Assembly (NCBI RefSeq): GCF_002807665.1
Contig: NZ_PEAY01000001.1
Coordinates: forward strand, 744,001 to 808,000
DNA from: Neoalteromonas facilis
GTDB lineage: Bacteria; Pseudomonadota; Gammaproteobacteria; Enterobacterales; Alteromonadaceae
Direction: 5' to 3'
DNA: 64,000 bases
Shown piece by piece: positions 53,320 to 62,212 of the stretch; within the stretch, counting starts at the first letter, position 1; each line of letters begins with the position of its first letter. Below the pieces are notes generated by a model. It was not told the origin of the DNA. It saw nothing but the letters and a program-made list of their open reading frames with translations, and did no database searches. Made by a program: the position numbers and the translations under genes.

Positions 53320-55554
53320 TTAATCATAAAAATCCAGTAGCTCTTTTACCAACTCTTGATGATGCAGGGGTTTTTGCAATACTTTCACATTAACGTCCGC
53401 CAACTTTTTATGAGCCGAATACCCCGTCATGATGACGCAATAAATCTGTGGACAAGATTCCGTTATACGGCTGATAAGTTCGTTCCCTTGCATCTGCCCC
53501 TTCATCGTTTGATCAGAAATTACGATATCCACACTGGATTGATTTTGGGTCACATACTGTAATGCCTCCTCTGCTTTTTCGAATGCCATTACGCTAGCAC
53601 CATCAGAAGTTAACAATAGCTTTGTAACCTCAAGGATATCTGTTTCGTCATCCACAATAACGATGTTCAGACCCTGAAGCCCTTTTGAATTCTTTATCTC
53701 TTTTGTCATTGGTTCTTTTCCTTCACATACTGGCAGCCATAAGGACACACTGGTGCCTTTTCCCTTGAACGATTCAATCACCAAGCCACAACCATGATTT
53801 ATAGCAAAAGTGGCAACGCTGCTGAGATCGACAGTTTGAGTATTTGTACGGTTAGCGGATTCAAAATAAGGCAAGAAAACCTCTGGCAGCTCCTGCATAG
53901 GTATACTTTGCCCTGTGTCAGAAACACTTAATACGATGTAATCACTTGCTTCTGTAGGGCTGGCTTGTATATGTCCCCAATGAGGTAAGAATTCTGATTC
54001 CACGTGGGTTGAAATGACGATATTACCATTTGTCGGTATAACCCGTTTGGCTCTATCAACTAGCAGATGAATGGTATCTTCAAGCATTTCCGGATCGAGC
54101 AGGCATTGACGGTTAGCGTCGAGGTTCGTGTTTATCTCAATCGATGTTGGCACTTTGGCTTGGTACACTGTAATGGCCTCTGCGATGAACTCATCGAGGT
54201 CAAGAATATACCGAGGACGAGAATCACCGCGGGTTAAATTCAGCAGTCGACTTGTTACGCTCCTTCCCCTCTCCACGCCATGTTTAATTCTTCGCAGTTG
54301 AGCATTTATTGATTCTTCATGGGGTACAGAAGCCAACACATCAGTACTATTGCCGATAATAGCCAGCACATTATTGATGTCATCACAAATACCAGCCGAT
54401 ATTTGACCCGCCAATGCTATCTTTTGGGTAGACATTAATTGAGCATCTTGCATTTTACGTTTGGTGATATCCTGATGAAATTCAATAAAATGCGTGATTT
54501 CATCCCCTTCTTTTAACGGTGAAATGATCGTATGCACCCAATAGGCTTGGCTCTTTTTAGTATAATAAAGAACCTCAATATCGATGGACTCACCTTCAGA
54601 TAATCTATCTTGCGCCAATAAAAGTAATGATTTGTCAGTTTCCTCACCGGCAAGCAAATCGGCTATATTTTTACCTCTTAATTCATCTAAAGAGTACTTC
54701 GACATTGCCATAAACGAGTCATTTACCCATTCAATTTCACGTTTCGGGTTCGTGATCACAATTGAAGTCGTGGGTACTTCAGCAACTTTAGAGAGTAAGC
54801 GTAACTTTTGATTCAGCTCTATAATATCTGTGATATCAACCGACACACCAAATATTTCGATAGGCTCATCATGGTCGTCATCACACTGCACATATGCTTC
54901 ACTGCGTACGTGTCTTTCTTCGCCGGATGGTCGCACAATTCTTAGATTTAAAGACCAACCACTTTTTTCATTGATAGCTTTATCAATTGCGGCCTGAAAG
55001 ACCGGGCGATCATCGGGATGATATAATTCAACGGAAGACTCAATCGTCGGAGTAAAGGATTCTTTGTCAACACCATGGATGGCATAAATTTGGTCTGACC
55101 AAAATACTTCTCGGGTAATTCTATCCACATGCCAATGCCCAACATTGGCGAGTTTTTCAGCCTGCTGCAACATAACAGTAGCTTGTTTATCATGAGATTC
55201 TAGCGCGACTTTTTCGTCTACAGGCAGTGCACTAGCAACAACATTGCCGTTTTTATCAATACGTGCAGCCCATTCCAACCAAACGTAACTATTGTCTGCG
55301 CAGTGGTACCTATTGCGGAAACCTGTCACCGCCTCTTTGCCCGATACAAGGAGTTCGAAAGCATGCATCGTTTTTTTAACATCAGAGGGGTGCAAAAACT
55401 CAACAAAAGGTTGCTCATACAAGGTATCAAGCGTCCAGCCAAGCACTTCGCGCCAGTACTCATTGAGGTAAAGAAACTTACCTTCAGGAGAAACCGCACA
55501 AATAAGCGTATTCACACTGGCTAGCAATTGCTTATAGTCGATCACGAATAGCAC
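53320..55554 (-). CDS. Triple-PAS kinase-like protein with lost kinase residues and intact receiver
   Basis: 744 residues. Three PAS domains (about 10-110, 140-245, 255-365), a HisKA/HATPase-like region and a C-terminal receiver (about 620-744). In the H-box the normal A-H-D-F-N-N reads C-D-D-I-N-N (residues 390-395), so the phosphoacceptor His is Asp391. The N-box (VDRAKRV), G1 (VSDTGQS) and G2 region (TQTVDLSS) are also degraded. The receiver keeps Asp in IVISDQTM, the DD pair, Thr in IMTGYS and Lys in LQKP. Predicted a pseudokinase receiving phosphate from a partner. The GTG start at 55554 is weak; a GTG three codons later is equally possible. Confidence 0.85.
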   Translation of the reverse strand: MLFVIDYKQLLASVNTLICAVSPEGKFLYLNEYWREVLGWTLDTLYEQPFVEFLHPSDVKKTMHAFELLVSGKEAVTGFRNRYHCADNSYVWLEWAARIDKNGNVVASALPVDEKVALESHDKQATVMLQQAEKLANVGHWHVDRITREVFWSDQIYAIHGVDKESFTPTIESSVELYHPDDRPVFQAAIDKAINEKSGWSLNLRIVRPSGEERHVRSEAYVQCDDDHDEPIEIFGVSVDITDIIELNQKLRLLSKVAEVPTTSIVITNPKREIEWVNDSFMAMSKYSLDELRGKNIADLLAGEETDKSLLLLAQDRLSEGESIDIEVLYYTKKSQAYWVHTIISPLKEGDEITHFIEFHQDITKRKMQDAQLMSTQKIALAGQISAGICDDINNVLAIIGNSTDVLASVPHEESINAQLRRIKHGVERGRSVTSRLLNLTRGDSRPRYILDLDEFIAEAITVYQAKVPTSIEINTNLDANRQCLLDPEMLEDTIHLLVDRAKRVIPTNGNIVISTHVESEFLPHWGHIQASPTEASDYIVLSVSDTGQSIPMQELPEVFLPYFESANRTNTQTVDLSSVATFAINHGCGLVIESFKGKGTSVSLWLPVCEGKEPMTKEIKNSKGLQGLNIVIVDDETDILEVTKLLLTSDGASVMAFEKAEEALQYVTQNQSSVDIVISDQTMKGQMQGNELISRITESCPQIYCVIMTGYSAHKKLADVNVKVLQKPLHHQELVKELLDFYD

Positions 55555-55795
55555 TACACATTCAGTTATGACTCTTCTTTCAGTGTTGTCTAGAGATCAA
55601 TGAAAAGCAACTTAAGAGAGGTAAATAATCGGTTGAACAACTTAATGCATGCGAAAGCTTGATGCAGGTCAATCGATAACACACGGCAGCATATTCAGTC
55701 TATTCTTTCAGGCCAAAACTTAAGACGGATGAAAATGCTATTTAAGAGAATATGAATGATATGAACCAGAACCCCCTATTCAACCATACAGGCCA

Positions 55796-56836
55796 TCAGA
55801 ATAAGTCAATATCCCCTTCTGCTTGGCTCTTATCGTTGAACACGCCTGAGCGCAATAAATGCTCATATACCGCAACCTTATTCCGTCCTTGTTCTTTAGC
55901 GAAATACAATGCTTGATCCGCTCGCGATACTACACTATTGATAAACTCATTAGGCTTAACCGCGGTTATGCCAACCGAAATCGTAACTTGCCCAACCAAC
56001 GGAAAAGCTTGTTGCGAAATCCAATGACGAAAGTCATCAAAAACCCGTTCAGCATTTTTGGTTTCAATGGGCTGCAATAAAACCAAAAACTCTTCACCGC
56101 CAAAGCGAAAAAGTAAGTCGGATTTTCTAAACCATTCCCGCATTAGTTGAGACATTTTCAGCAACACTTCATCACCGCATAAATGACCGTACACATCATT
56201 CACCTGCTTAAAGTGATCGATATCTATCACACCAAGCCATAAAGCATGAGTATCGACTGGTACTCGTTGTTCATCCTCGTCGGTTTCATATTTGGATTGC
56301 TTGCAGGCCAACTGCTCTTTGATTAACGATTGAAAGCGGCGTTCTAACGAGTGCCGGTTTAATAGCCCGGTTAATTTGTCCTGCTCGCTCAGGGCGATAA
56401 TCATTGCATAGTTGGCATAGACTTTAAGAAATGCGGTTATCAAGGAAAGATTATTTTTACTAAGTTTCGATTGAGTCGTTACTTTCACACACACTTTTTT
56501 ACTATCGCTAATCTCCTGCTCAAGCCAATAGTCGATAGTTTTTTCATGCTCATCAACCACTAATCCATCACTGGCACAAACCAATGACAACTGACTAATT
56601 GTCGATTTTGCGACAACTTCATTTCCCTCTAGAACAGGTGATTTTTCTGCTTGTTTCGAAATAAACAAACGCCGAATTGCGCGCTTACAAATGCCCTCTT
56701 GGCATTCAAACTCGTATAACACAATAGACTCACATTCGATCAAATCTATCAGTGTTACGAGTAAACTTGCTTCCAAAGAATCAATATCTCGACTGCGCGT
56801 TAACGCCACCATGGAATCAAGTAATTTCTTACTCAT
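55796..56836 (-). CDS. Diguanylate cyclase (GAF-like plus GGDEF)
   Basis: 346 residues. N-terminal GAF-like sensory half, then a GGDEF domain with an active GGEEF motif (FRFGGEEFLVLL) and an I-site RxxD five residues before (RKSD). It makes c-di-GMP from two GTP. The last residues read EGDIDLF, the same C-terminus as CheD encoded nearby. The ATG follows the PAS gene stop by three bases, so both are co-translated. Confidence 0.9.
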   Translation of the reverse strand: MSKKLLDSMVALTRSRDIDSLEASLLVTLIDLIECESIVLYEFECQEGICKRAIRRLFISKQAEKSPVLEGNEVVAKSTISQLSLVCASDGLVVDEHEKTIDYWLEQEISDSKKVCVKVTTQSKLSKNNLSLITAFLKVYANYAMIIALSEQDKLTGLLNRHSLERRFQSLIKEQLACKQSKYETDEDEQRVPVDTHALWLGVIDIDHFKQVNDVYGHLCGDEVLLKMSQLMREWFRKSDLLFRFGGEEFLVLLQPIETKNAERVFDDFRHWISQQAFPLVGQVTISVGITAVKPNEFINSVVSRADQALYFAKEQGRNKVAVYEHLLRSGVFNDKSQAEGDIDLF

Positions 56837-56839
56837 CGA

Positions 56840-57922
56840 TTAGAACAACTCATCGTCTTCGTCACTGGTACCGTCTAAACGGGTAAAAATGGCTATCTGC
56901 TTACAGCTGGAAATTATACTGCTATCAAGCCAGTGAATATCCTCTGCAGTTTGTTCTACAAAAACTGCGTATACCCATTCATAGAGGTCGTCGATCAAGC
57001 CTTTAATTGCTTGCGTCACAATAACGTCAAACGGAATTTCGATACTGTGATACATCGCGGCGGAGAGCTCACTTAAGTTAATCGAAATATCAATAAACTC
57101 TTCGATATAAAATACGGCGTTAGCAAACTCTTGTAAGTCGTTAATAAGTTTCTTACGGTCGACTTCATCATAGTTAGTTAAGTCATCTGTTGAAATCGTC
57201 ACGGCAAGTAGTCCCGCAATGTCTTTAAGTTCTGATATCCATGCAGGATCTATTTCAGCGCTACCAATAAACGCAGCAGCACTTAGAGTTCGCTTGTTTT
57301 CCACGCTAATATTGTGTCTGGATGACGTTGTATCGAAATCAAAGAAGTCAGACGTTTGCTCTTCGCTTGAGCTAACTTTGCTGGAATAAGCTGATAACAG
57401 CTCAACATTCTTATCCAGTTCAGCTTTGGCTGTTTCAAGTTCGTTCGAAGCGCCATTTTTTGACAATAACTCTGAAAGAAATAGTTTAAAAAATTTACTG
57501 GATACTTTTAAGCGGTTAAGGCTTTGCCTAAAAGCAGTAAGATCGCGTTGCACCGAGACAAAATATTGGATCTCATTGTGTTCATTTCTAACAGGATATA
57601 CATTCCACTGTACAGGGTATTCGGAACCATCTTTACGATAGTTGATGGTTGCACCTTCAAAACTATCACCTTGCTGAAGGGCTAACTTAAGTCGCTGAAT
57701 GACCGAAGCTTTAGTATTTTTCCCTTGAAATATACGCGGGTTTTTACCGTACAACTCTTCTTTCGTATACCCGGTCATGCGACAAAATTGTGCGTTAGCA
57801 TAAATAATTTTGTGACTATTGGGAATTGCGTCAGTAATAATTACGGACTCAAAACTATGCTCCATGATCACCTCAAAAACGCGAAGTAATTCTTCTCTTT
57901 CCAATGTGTTTACATTTTGCAC
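56840..57922 (-). CDS. PAS-domain protein with coiled coil and acidic -DDELF tail
   Basis: 360 residues. PAS domain at about 15-130 (SVIITDAIPNSHKIIYANAQF, RMTGYTKEELYGKNPRIF), a short coiled coil (ELETAKAELDKNVELLSAY), then about 180 residues of helical sequence I do not recognise (YDEVDRKKLINDLQEFANAVFYIEE) and a C-terminus SDEDDELF. No output domain seen. The PAS stretch reads NPRIFQ where a LOV domain has NCRFLQ, so it is not a flavin photosensor of that type. It starts with GTG and is followed closely by the diguanylate cyclase gene. Confidence 0.8.
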   Translation of the reverse strand: MQNVNTLEREELLRVFEVIMEHSFESVIITDAIPNSHKIIYANAQFCRMTGYTKEELYGKNPRIFQGKNTKASVIQRLKLALQQGDSFEGATINYRKDGSEYPVQWNVYPVRNEHNEIQYFVSVQRDLTAFRQSLNRLKVSSKFFKLFLSELLSKNGASNELETAKAELDKNVELLSAYSSKVSSSEEQTSDFFDFDTTSSRHNISVENKRTLSAAAFIGSAEIDPAWISELKDIAGLLAVTISTDDLTNYDEVDRKKLINDLQEFANAVFYIEEFIDISINLSELSAAMYHSIEIPFDVIVTQAIKGLIDDLYEWVYAVFVEQTAEDIHWLDSSIISSCKQIAIFTRLDGTSDEDDELF

Positions 57923-57988
57923 AACCTAAACCTCTCGTATACTCGGCGTTTTCGCTCAAACAACACTAGTAAGTTTTTATAGCTGATT

Positions 57989-58357
57989 TTACTTCACATT
58001 AGCCAGTAGCAGTTCCAGTGCGCTTTCACCACACAATAGAGACAGATCTTGAGTATCACTCGATTCCAGACTAGAAAACCCCATGCGCCAATTGCCAAAT
58101 AAACGCTCTTCACATGCTGTTTCTGACAGTAATACCACGTCGGTATGACGGGGGTCTTGGGCGATAGTAGTATATAAATCCCTAACTGCATTTTCGTCGC
58201 CCTCTAATGCTTGGAGGAAATGCACGTAGTTACAAATTAACATGCCGGTAATATTAAGCTCTGCGTTTTTCTCGCGCGCTTTGGCTAAAATATTTGCCAA
58301 TGCAGTTGAATCGAACAATGGCTGATTAATTTTACTCACATATACGAGTCTAAACAT
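57989..58357 (-). CDS. BLUF-domain blue-light sensor
   Basis: 122 residues, a stand-alone BLUF domain. All key positions are present: Tyr6 (RLVYVS), Asn35 (LNITGML), Gln49 (HFLQALEG), Trp90 and Met92 (NWRMGF). BLUF proteins bind FAD and change hydrogen bonding around the flavin in blue light. It sits between cheB and the PAS gene on the same strand with a good ribosome site (GAGGGGG), suggesting the chemotaxis module senses light. No output domain is fused, so it must act through a partner. Confidence 0.93.
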   Translation of the reverse strand: MFRLVYVSKINQPLFDSTALANILAKAREKNAELNITGMLICNYVHFLQALEGDENAVRDLYTTIAQDPRHTDVVLLSETACEERLFGNWRMGFSSLESSDTQDLSLLCGESALELLLANVK

Positions 58358-58380
58358 GGTGACCCCCTCGGTATGCAGTG

Positions 58381-59475
58381 TTAATGCCTACGTTGATAAA
58401 ATTGTTCCACGCATGTACTTAATTTTGCCAATGGCAAAACATGCTGTGCATCTACAGCGCCTATTTCATAGGCAGCGCCAGGCATTCCCCACACAACCGA
58501 AGTAGCCTCATCTTGAGCGAACGTTTTACAACCAGCCTGCTTCATGTTTGCAAGCCCCTGCGCACCATCTCGCCCCATCCCCGTTAGTATGATCCCCGTT
58601 GCACCTGCCCCAACATGTTGGGCAATAGAATCAAATAAAACACATACGCTAGGTCTATGACGATTCACCGGTTCGTTGTCATTCAACCTTACACAGAAGC
58701 TGCTGCCGCGCTTGGCAACTTCCATATGCCGACCACCCGGCGCGATATAAATATTACCCTGCTCTAAGGGCTCTCCCGACACAGCTTCTTTCACTGCAAT
58801 CGGTAGCAATGAGTCTAACCGTCGGGCATAAGAAGCGGTAAAACCTGCCGGCAAATGCAAACAGACAACTATGGTTTCTCGACCTGTAAATTTAACCCGC
58901 GTCAGAAGATTCGATAATGCCTCTAGGCCGCCAGTTGAACCGCCAATAGCACAAATTTGATGACCTGCAATGTGCGCTGATTGCAGCTTTGTTTTTTGCT
59001 GAACCTGTTGTGGCCGTGCAGAAGCCTCTGATGCGCCCTGTTGCAATCGCTGTTGTAACTCCAGTAACTTAAGTTTTGGTACTTTTGCAGCAGCGACCAC
59101 TTTTGAACAAATCTCATCACGGTAGGCATTGATTGACTGTGCTAAATTCGCCGGTTTCTCAATAAAATCAATCGCGCCGATATTCAATGCTTCAATGGTA
59201 ACGCCTGCGCCCTCAGCCGTCAGTGTGGAAATCATAACAACCGGCATGGGACGTAACCTCATCAAATTACGCAGAAACGTGATCCCATTCATTTTTGGCA
59301 TTTCGACATCAAGGGTTATTACATCTGGATCGGTGTCTTTGATGACCTGTCTTGCATCATGCGGGTTTTCAGCAATGCCAACTACTTCGGTACGCGGATC
59401 GCTAGCGAAGATGTCCTGCAACACGCTTTGAATTAACTTTGAATCATCGATGATTACAATTCGAATAGGCTTCAT
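58381..59475 (-). CDS. cheB: Chemotaxis methylesterase/deamidase CheB
   Basis: 364 residues. N-terminal receiver (IDDSKLIQS, phosphoacceptor Asp in ITLDVEMPKM, Lys in FIEKPA) and a C-terminal methylesterase with Ser in AIGGSTGGLEAL, His in CLHLPAGF and Asp in GMGRDGAQG. It removes methyl groups from receptors during adaptation. It starts nine bases after cheD on the same strand; the BLUF gene follows. Confidence 0.95.
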   Translation of the reverse strand: MKPIRIVIIDDSKLIQSVLQDIFASDPRTEVVGIAENPHDARQVIKDTDPDVITLDVEMPKMNGITFLRNLMRLRPMPVVMISTLTAEGAGVTIEALNIGAIDFIEKPANLAQSINAYRDEICSKVVAAAKVPKLKLLELQQRLQQGASEASARPQQVQQKTKLQSAHIAGHQICAIGGSTGGLEALSNLLTRVKFTGRETIVVCLHLPAGFTASYARRLDSLLPIAVKEAVSGEPLEQGNIYIAPGGRHMEVAKRGSSFCVRLNDNEPVNRHRPSVCVLFDSIAQHVGAGATGIILTGMGRDGAQGLANMKQAGCKTFAQDEATSVVWGMPGAAYEIGAVDAQHVLPLAKLSTCVEQFYQRRH

Positions 59476-59484
59476 TAGGTTTAC

Positions 59485-60099
59485 TCAAAACAAATCAATA
59501 TCACCATACTGTGTGGTTTCTTTAGCAATCGCTTTTTGATAGCTTTCTTCGCGTTGCTTCACAGTTTCATTATGTAAATGAGCCAGCTTCTTGACCCAAG
59601 CTTTGCCAGTCGTAGGATCAAAGCGAACCTTTCTTGGATGAGGTCCACCCAGATCTGTCGAATCCAACGAAAAGCCCTCTAACGCCATAAACTTTTTCAA
59701 AAACGTAATATTGCTATCGCCAATTGACGTCATTTTCTGAATGATGTGACCACCACCAAAGGCTTTAAATTTGAGTCGTTTTTTCTCGCCACCGGCCTTT
59801 AATACTTCATTGATGAGTTGTTCCATCGCCACATCCCCAAAACGAAAAGACTCACTGGTGACATTACTGGGTGTTTGCTTGCTGGCAGGCAACATAAAGT
59901 GGTTCATTCCACCTACCCGTGCATTTAAATCATAAATGCACACTGACACGCATGACCCCAAAACCGTGGTAATAATCTCCGGCTCTCGCGTAACATAAAA
60001 CTCACCAGGCAATATTTTAGCGGTACTTACTCCGACATTGCGGTCCAAATACCGATTAATATGTTCAAATCCTTTTATGCACTTTGGCAATACACTCAT
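59485..60099 (-). CDS. cheD: Receptor glutamine deamidase CheD
   Basis: 204 residues. Catalytic Cys in TVLGSCVSVCIYD and His in GGMNHFMLPAS, as in CheD of other bacteria; it deamidates receptor glutamines. The protein carries a C-terminal extension ending YGDIDLF, matching the tail of the diguanylate cyclase at 55796. It starts two bases after cheR. Confidence 0.93.
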   Translation of the reverse strand: MSVLPKCIKGFEHINRYLDRNVGVSTAKILPGEFYVTREPEIITTVLGSCVSVCIYDLNARVGGMNHFMLPASKQTPSNVTSESFRFGDVAMEQLINEVLKAGGEKKRLKFKAFGGGHIIQKMTSIGDSNITFLKKFMALEGFSLDSTDLGGPHPRKVRFDPTTGKAWVKKLAHLHNETVKQREESYQKAIAKETTQYGDIDLF

Positions 60100-60101
60100 T
60101 A

Positions 60102-60914
60102 TTACTCGCTTAATTGGTACATGTTTTTACCAATGTTGCGCCAATGTTCTTCAGAGCGAGGAATCGACTCTGAATGTCCTAAAAACAATATGCCACCGAC
60201 TTTCAAGTTTTCTCTGAAGCGAGAAATAATTTCAAGCTTCTTTGGCATTTCAAAATAAATCAGTACGTTACGGCAGAATATATAATCAAACGTTTGATCA
60301 ACGTGCCACGGATTAAATAGGTTTAACTGCTTAAAGTCTATGAGGTTAGTGAGCCTAGGTTTGATACGGCAAAGCCCCTGATTACTGCCTTTCCCTTTGA
60401 AAAAGAACTTTTTCTTTTGTGCATCTGAATATCCGCGAATATCATCTAACGGATAAATTCCCTGCTTAGCCTTATTGAGAACATTAGTGTCTAAATCCGT
60501 AGCTAAAAGCTTTATGTTGATATGACGCTTCTCACACACAGGTATACTGTTGATAAGTATGCTGTAGGGTTCTTGCCCGCTGCTACACCCTGCAGACCAT
60601 ATACTCAAATCTTTTTTATTGAACTGCTCTATTTCAGCTTTAAGTTTAGCGAAGTGGTGAGGCTCTCTCTCAAACGCCGTGACATTGGTCGTGATGGCAT
60701 TAATAAACTCAGAAAATTCATTTTGGTCTTGTTTGACTTTCTTTATGTAGGCAGAGAAGTCATTCATATTTAACGCACGTAAACGCTTAGCTAAGCGTGC
60801 GTAATACATCTCAAATTTGTCATCCGTAATATGGATACCTGAATGGCTATGTGCCAACTTGCGCAGCGTATTAAAATGGTCAAAAGTAAAATCAAACTCT
60901 TTACTTCTAGTCAT
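60102..60914 (-). CDS. cheR: Chemotaxis methyltransferase CheR
   Basis: 270 residues. N-terminal helical domain and SAM domain (IWSAGCSSGQEPYSI, DTNVLNKAKQGIYP, YIFCRNVLIYF). It methylates receptor glutamates; the chemoreceptor here ends in EWEEF, a pentapeptide of the type that docks CheR. The ATG overlaps the upstream STAS gene by 8 bases. Confidence 0.95.
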   Translation of the reverse strand: MTRSKEFDFTFDHFNTLRKLAHSHSGIHITDDKFEMYYARLAKRLRALNMNDFSAYIKKVKQDQNEFSEFINAITTNVTAFEREPHHFAKLKAEIEQFNKKDLSIWSAGCSSGQEPYSILINSIPVCEKRHINIKLLATDLDTNVLNKAKQGIYPLDDIRGYSDAQKKKFFFKGKGSNQGLCRIKPRLTNLIDFKQLNLFNPWHVDQTFDYIFCRNVLIYFEMPKKLEIISRFRENLKVGGILFLGHSESIPRSEEHWRNIGKNMYQLSE

Positions 60915-61461
60915 GGATAGATTCCATGTAACGCGAGAGTGTACTATCGCCTAAAAGTTCTAACTGCTCTGACAACGCTGATGACGCACCGGTTATCTGT
61001 ATGCCGATACCTTTTTGGCCGCAACTCATACAAGCACTGAGTAACAGTTGATAACCACTCGAATCAATTTGCCCCACTTCAGACACATCCACCACTAGCG
61101 GTGTATCTTTATTGCACACTGCGATACTGGACAATAGTTGTTGATGAAATGCTTCAGCGAATTGCACAGTCAGTGACGTATCGGCAACGATACTGTTTGC
61201 CACAGTTTGCTCTGCATTTTCGTCTGCGACATCGGGCTCAGCCGCACTCTCAGAGATATTTTTGTCTTCTTCTGCAGTCGCTGCTATTTCATTGTCTGGT
61301 TCAGGTTCTTCATCACTTAAGCTAGGAATATCGAGCTCTAATGGCGTATCTTCACCTTGGCTCTCACTAACTGCTTGAACATCATCCGAATCCTCTTCTT
61401 GCAACCACTCGAGCGGATCATGGCCAAGCTTTTCACTGTCACTTTTGCTATTTTTGCTCAC
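60907..61461 (-). CDS. Acidic linker plus STAS-domain protein in chemotaxis operon
   Basis: 184 residues: an acidic, low-complexity first half (DEEPEPDNEIAATAEEDKN) and a C-terminal STAS domain (about 90-184) with the phosphorylatable Ser of the family in GQIDSSGYQLLLSA. STAS proteins are partner-switching or scaffold elements. It overlaps ParA by 14 bases and CheR by 8, so it is part of one translational chain with the chemotaxis genes. Role unproven. Confidence 0.85.
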   Translation of the reverse strand: MSKNSKSDSEKLGHDPLEWLQEEDSDDVQAVSESQGEDTPLELDIPSLSDEEPEPDNEIAATAEEDKNISESAAEPDVADENAEQTVANSIVADTSLTVQFAEAFHQQLLSSIAVCNKDTPLVVDVSEVGQIDSSGYQLLLSACMSCGQKGIGIQITGASSALSEQLELLGDSTLSRYMESIHD

Positions 61462-62212
61462 TGTGATTGCCTCTTTCTATTTCGCTCGCTAATGCCATAA
61501 ATTCATCAGCACTCGGACTATCGTTGCTGTATCGGATAACCGATTGCCCGTGGCCTGGGCTCTCAGCAATTGCCGCTCGCTCATGGATCACTTGTTCAGT
61601 GACTTTGCTATTAAAGTACTGACGTATTTTCGCTTCGGCTTCTCGACTAACCGCTCTGTGTTGGAAGCGACTCACCACAACCCACAAATGATTAAAACTG
61701 CCCATAACATTCTCATAGCGCTTGATTTGCTTTGTCATTTCAGACAAACCGCTCAAACCGAGAAAATCAGGCGTAACCGGCACCAGCAACTCCTGACTTG
61801 CAGCAATACCGTTAATCACTAAAAAGCCATTTGATGGCGGACAATCAAACAGCACAAAATCCGCCTGCAATGCTGCATCTTTTGCCAACGATTTACGCAT
61901 TATGAGTCCTCGCCCTGGGCTCATCTGCACCGACTCCAAGCGCATCAACTTTTCACCTGGAGGCACAAGCCTTAAGTTATCCGACAATGTAACGCAAACA
62001 TCAGAAACGCTTGTTTCTCCCTGAATAATCTCGTACACCCCTGGGAGCGATTTATCCAAACACCCGAGGTACTGACTGAGATGTCCTTGTGGGTCCATAT
62101 CGACAGCGACAACTTTGTGTCCCTTTAGCGCCAGCGCATCAGCTAGGTTGGCGCACATAGTTGTCTTGCCAACTCCGCCTTTTTGATTAACGAAACTAAT
62201 GTTTCTTGTCAT
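61448..62212 (-). CDS. ParA/ParC-type ATPase of the chemotaxis cluster
   Basis: 254 residues. Walker A in NQKGGVGKTT (deviant Lys), VVAVDMDPQGHLS, and VLFDCPPSNGF. Such ParA-like ATPases (PpfA, ParC) position and segregate chemoreceptor arrays, which fits its place between cheW and the STAS/cheR genes. The ATG overlaps the cheW stop by one base. Plasmid partition is unlikely as no parB is nearby. Confidence 0.9.
   Translation of the reverse strand: MTRNISFVNQKGGVGKTTMCANLADALALKGHKVVAVDMDPQGHLSQYLGCLDKSLPGVYEIIQGETSVSDVCVTLSDNLRLVPPGEKLMRLESVQMSPGRGLIMRKSLAKDAALQADFVLFDCPPSNGFLVINGIAASQELLVPVTPDFLGLSGLSEMTKQIKRYENVMGSFNHLWVVVSRFQHRAVSREAEAKIRQYFNSKVTEQVIHERAAIAESPGHGQSVIRYSNDSPSADEFMALASEIERGNHSEQK

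Noticed and set aside
56840-57922. LOV blue-light domain
   Set aside because: The PAS domain lacks the photoactive Cys: NPRIFQ stands where NCRFLQ is required.
61448-62212. Plasmid or chromosome partition ParA
   Set aside because: No parB or centromere-like repeats nearby, and the gene overlaps cheW and the STAS gene, so a chemotaxis role fits better.
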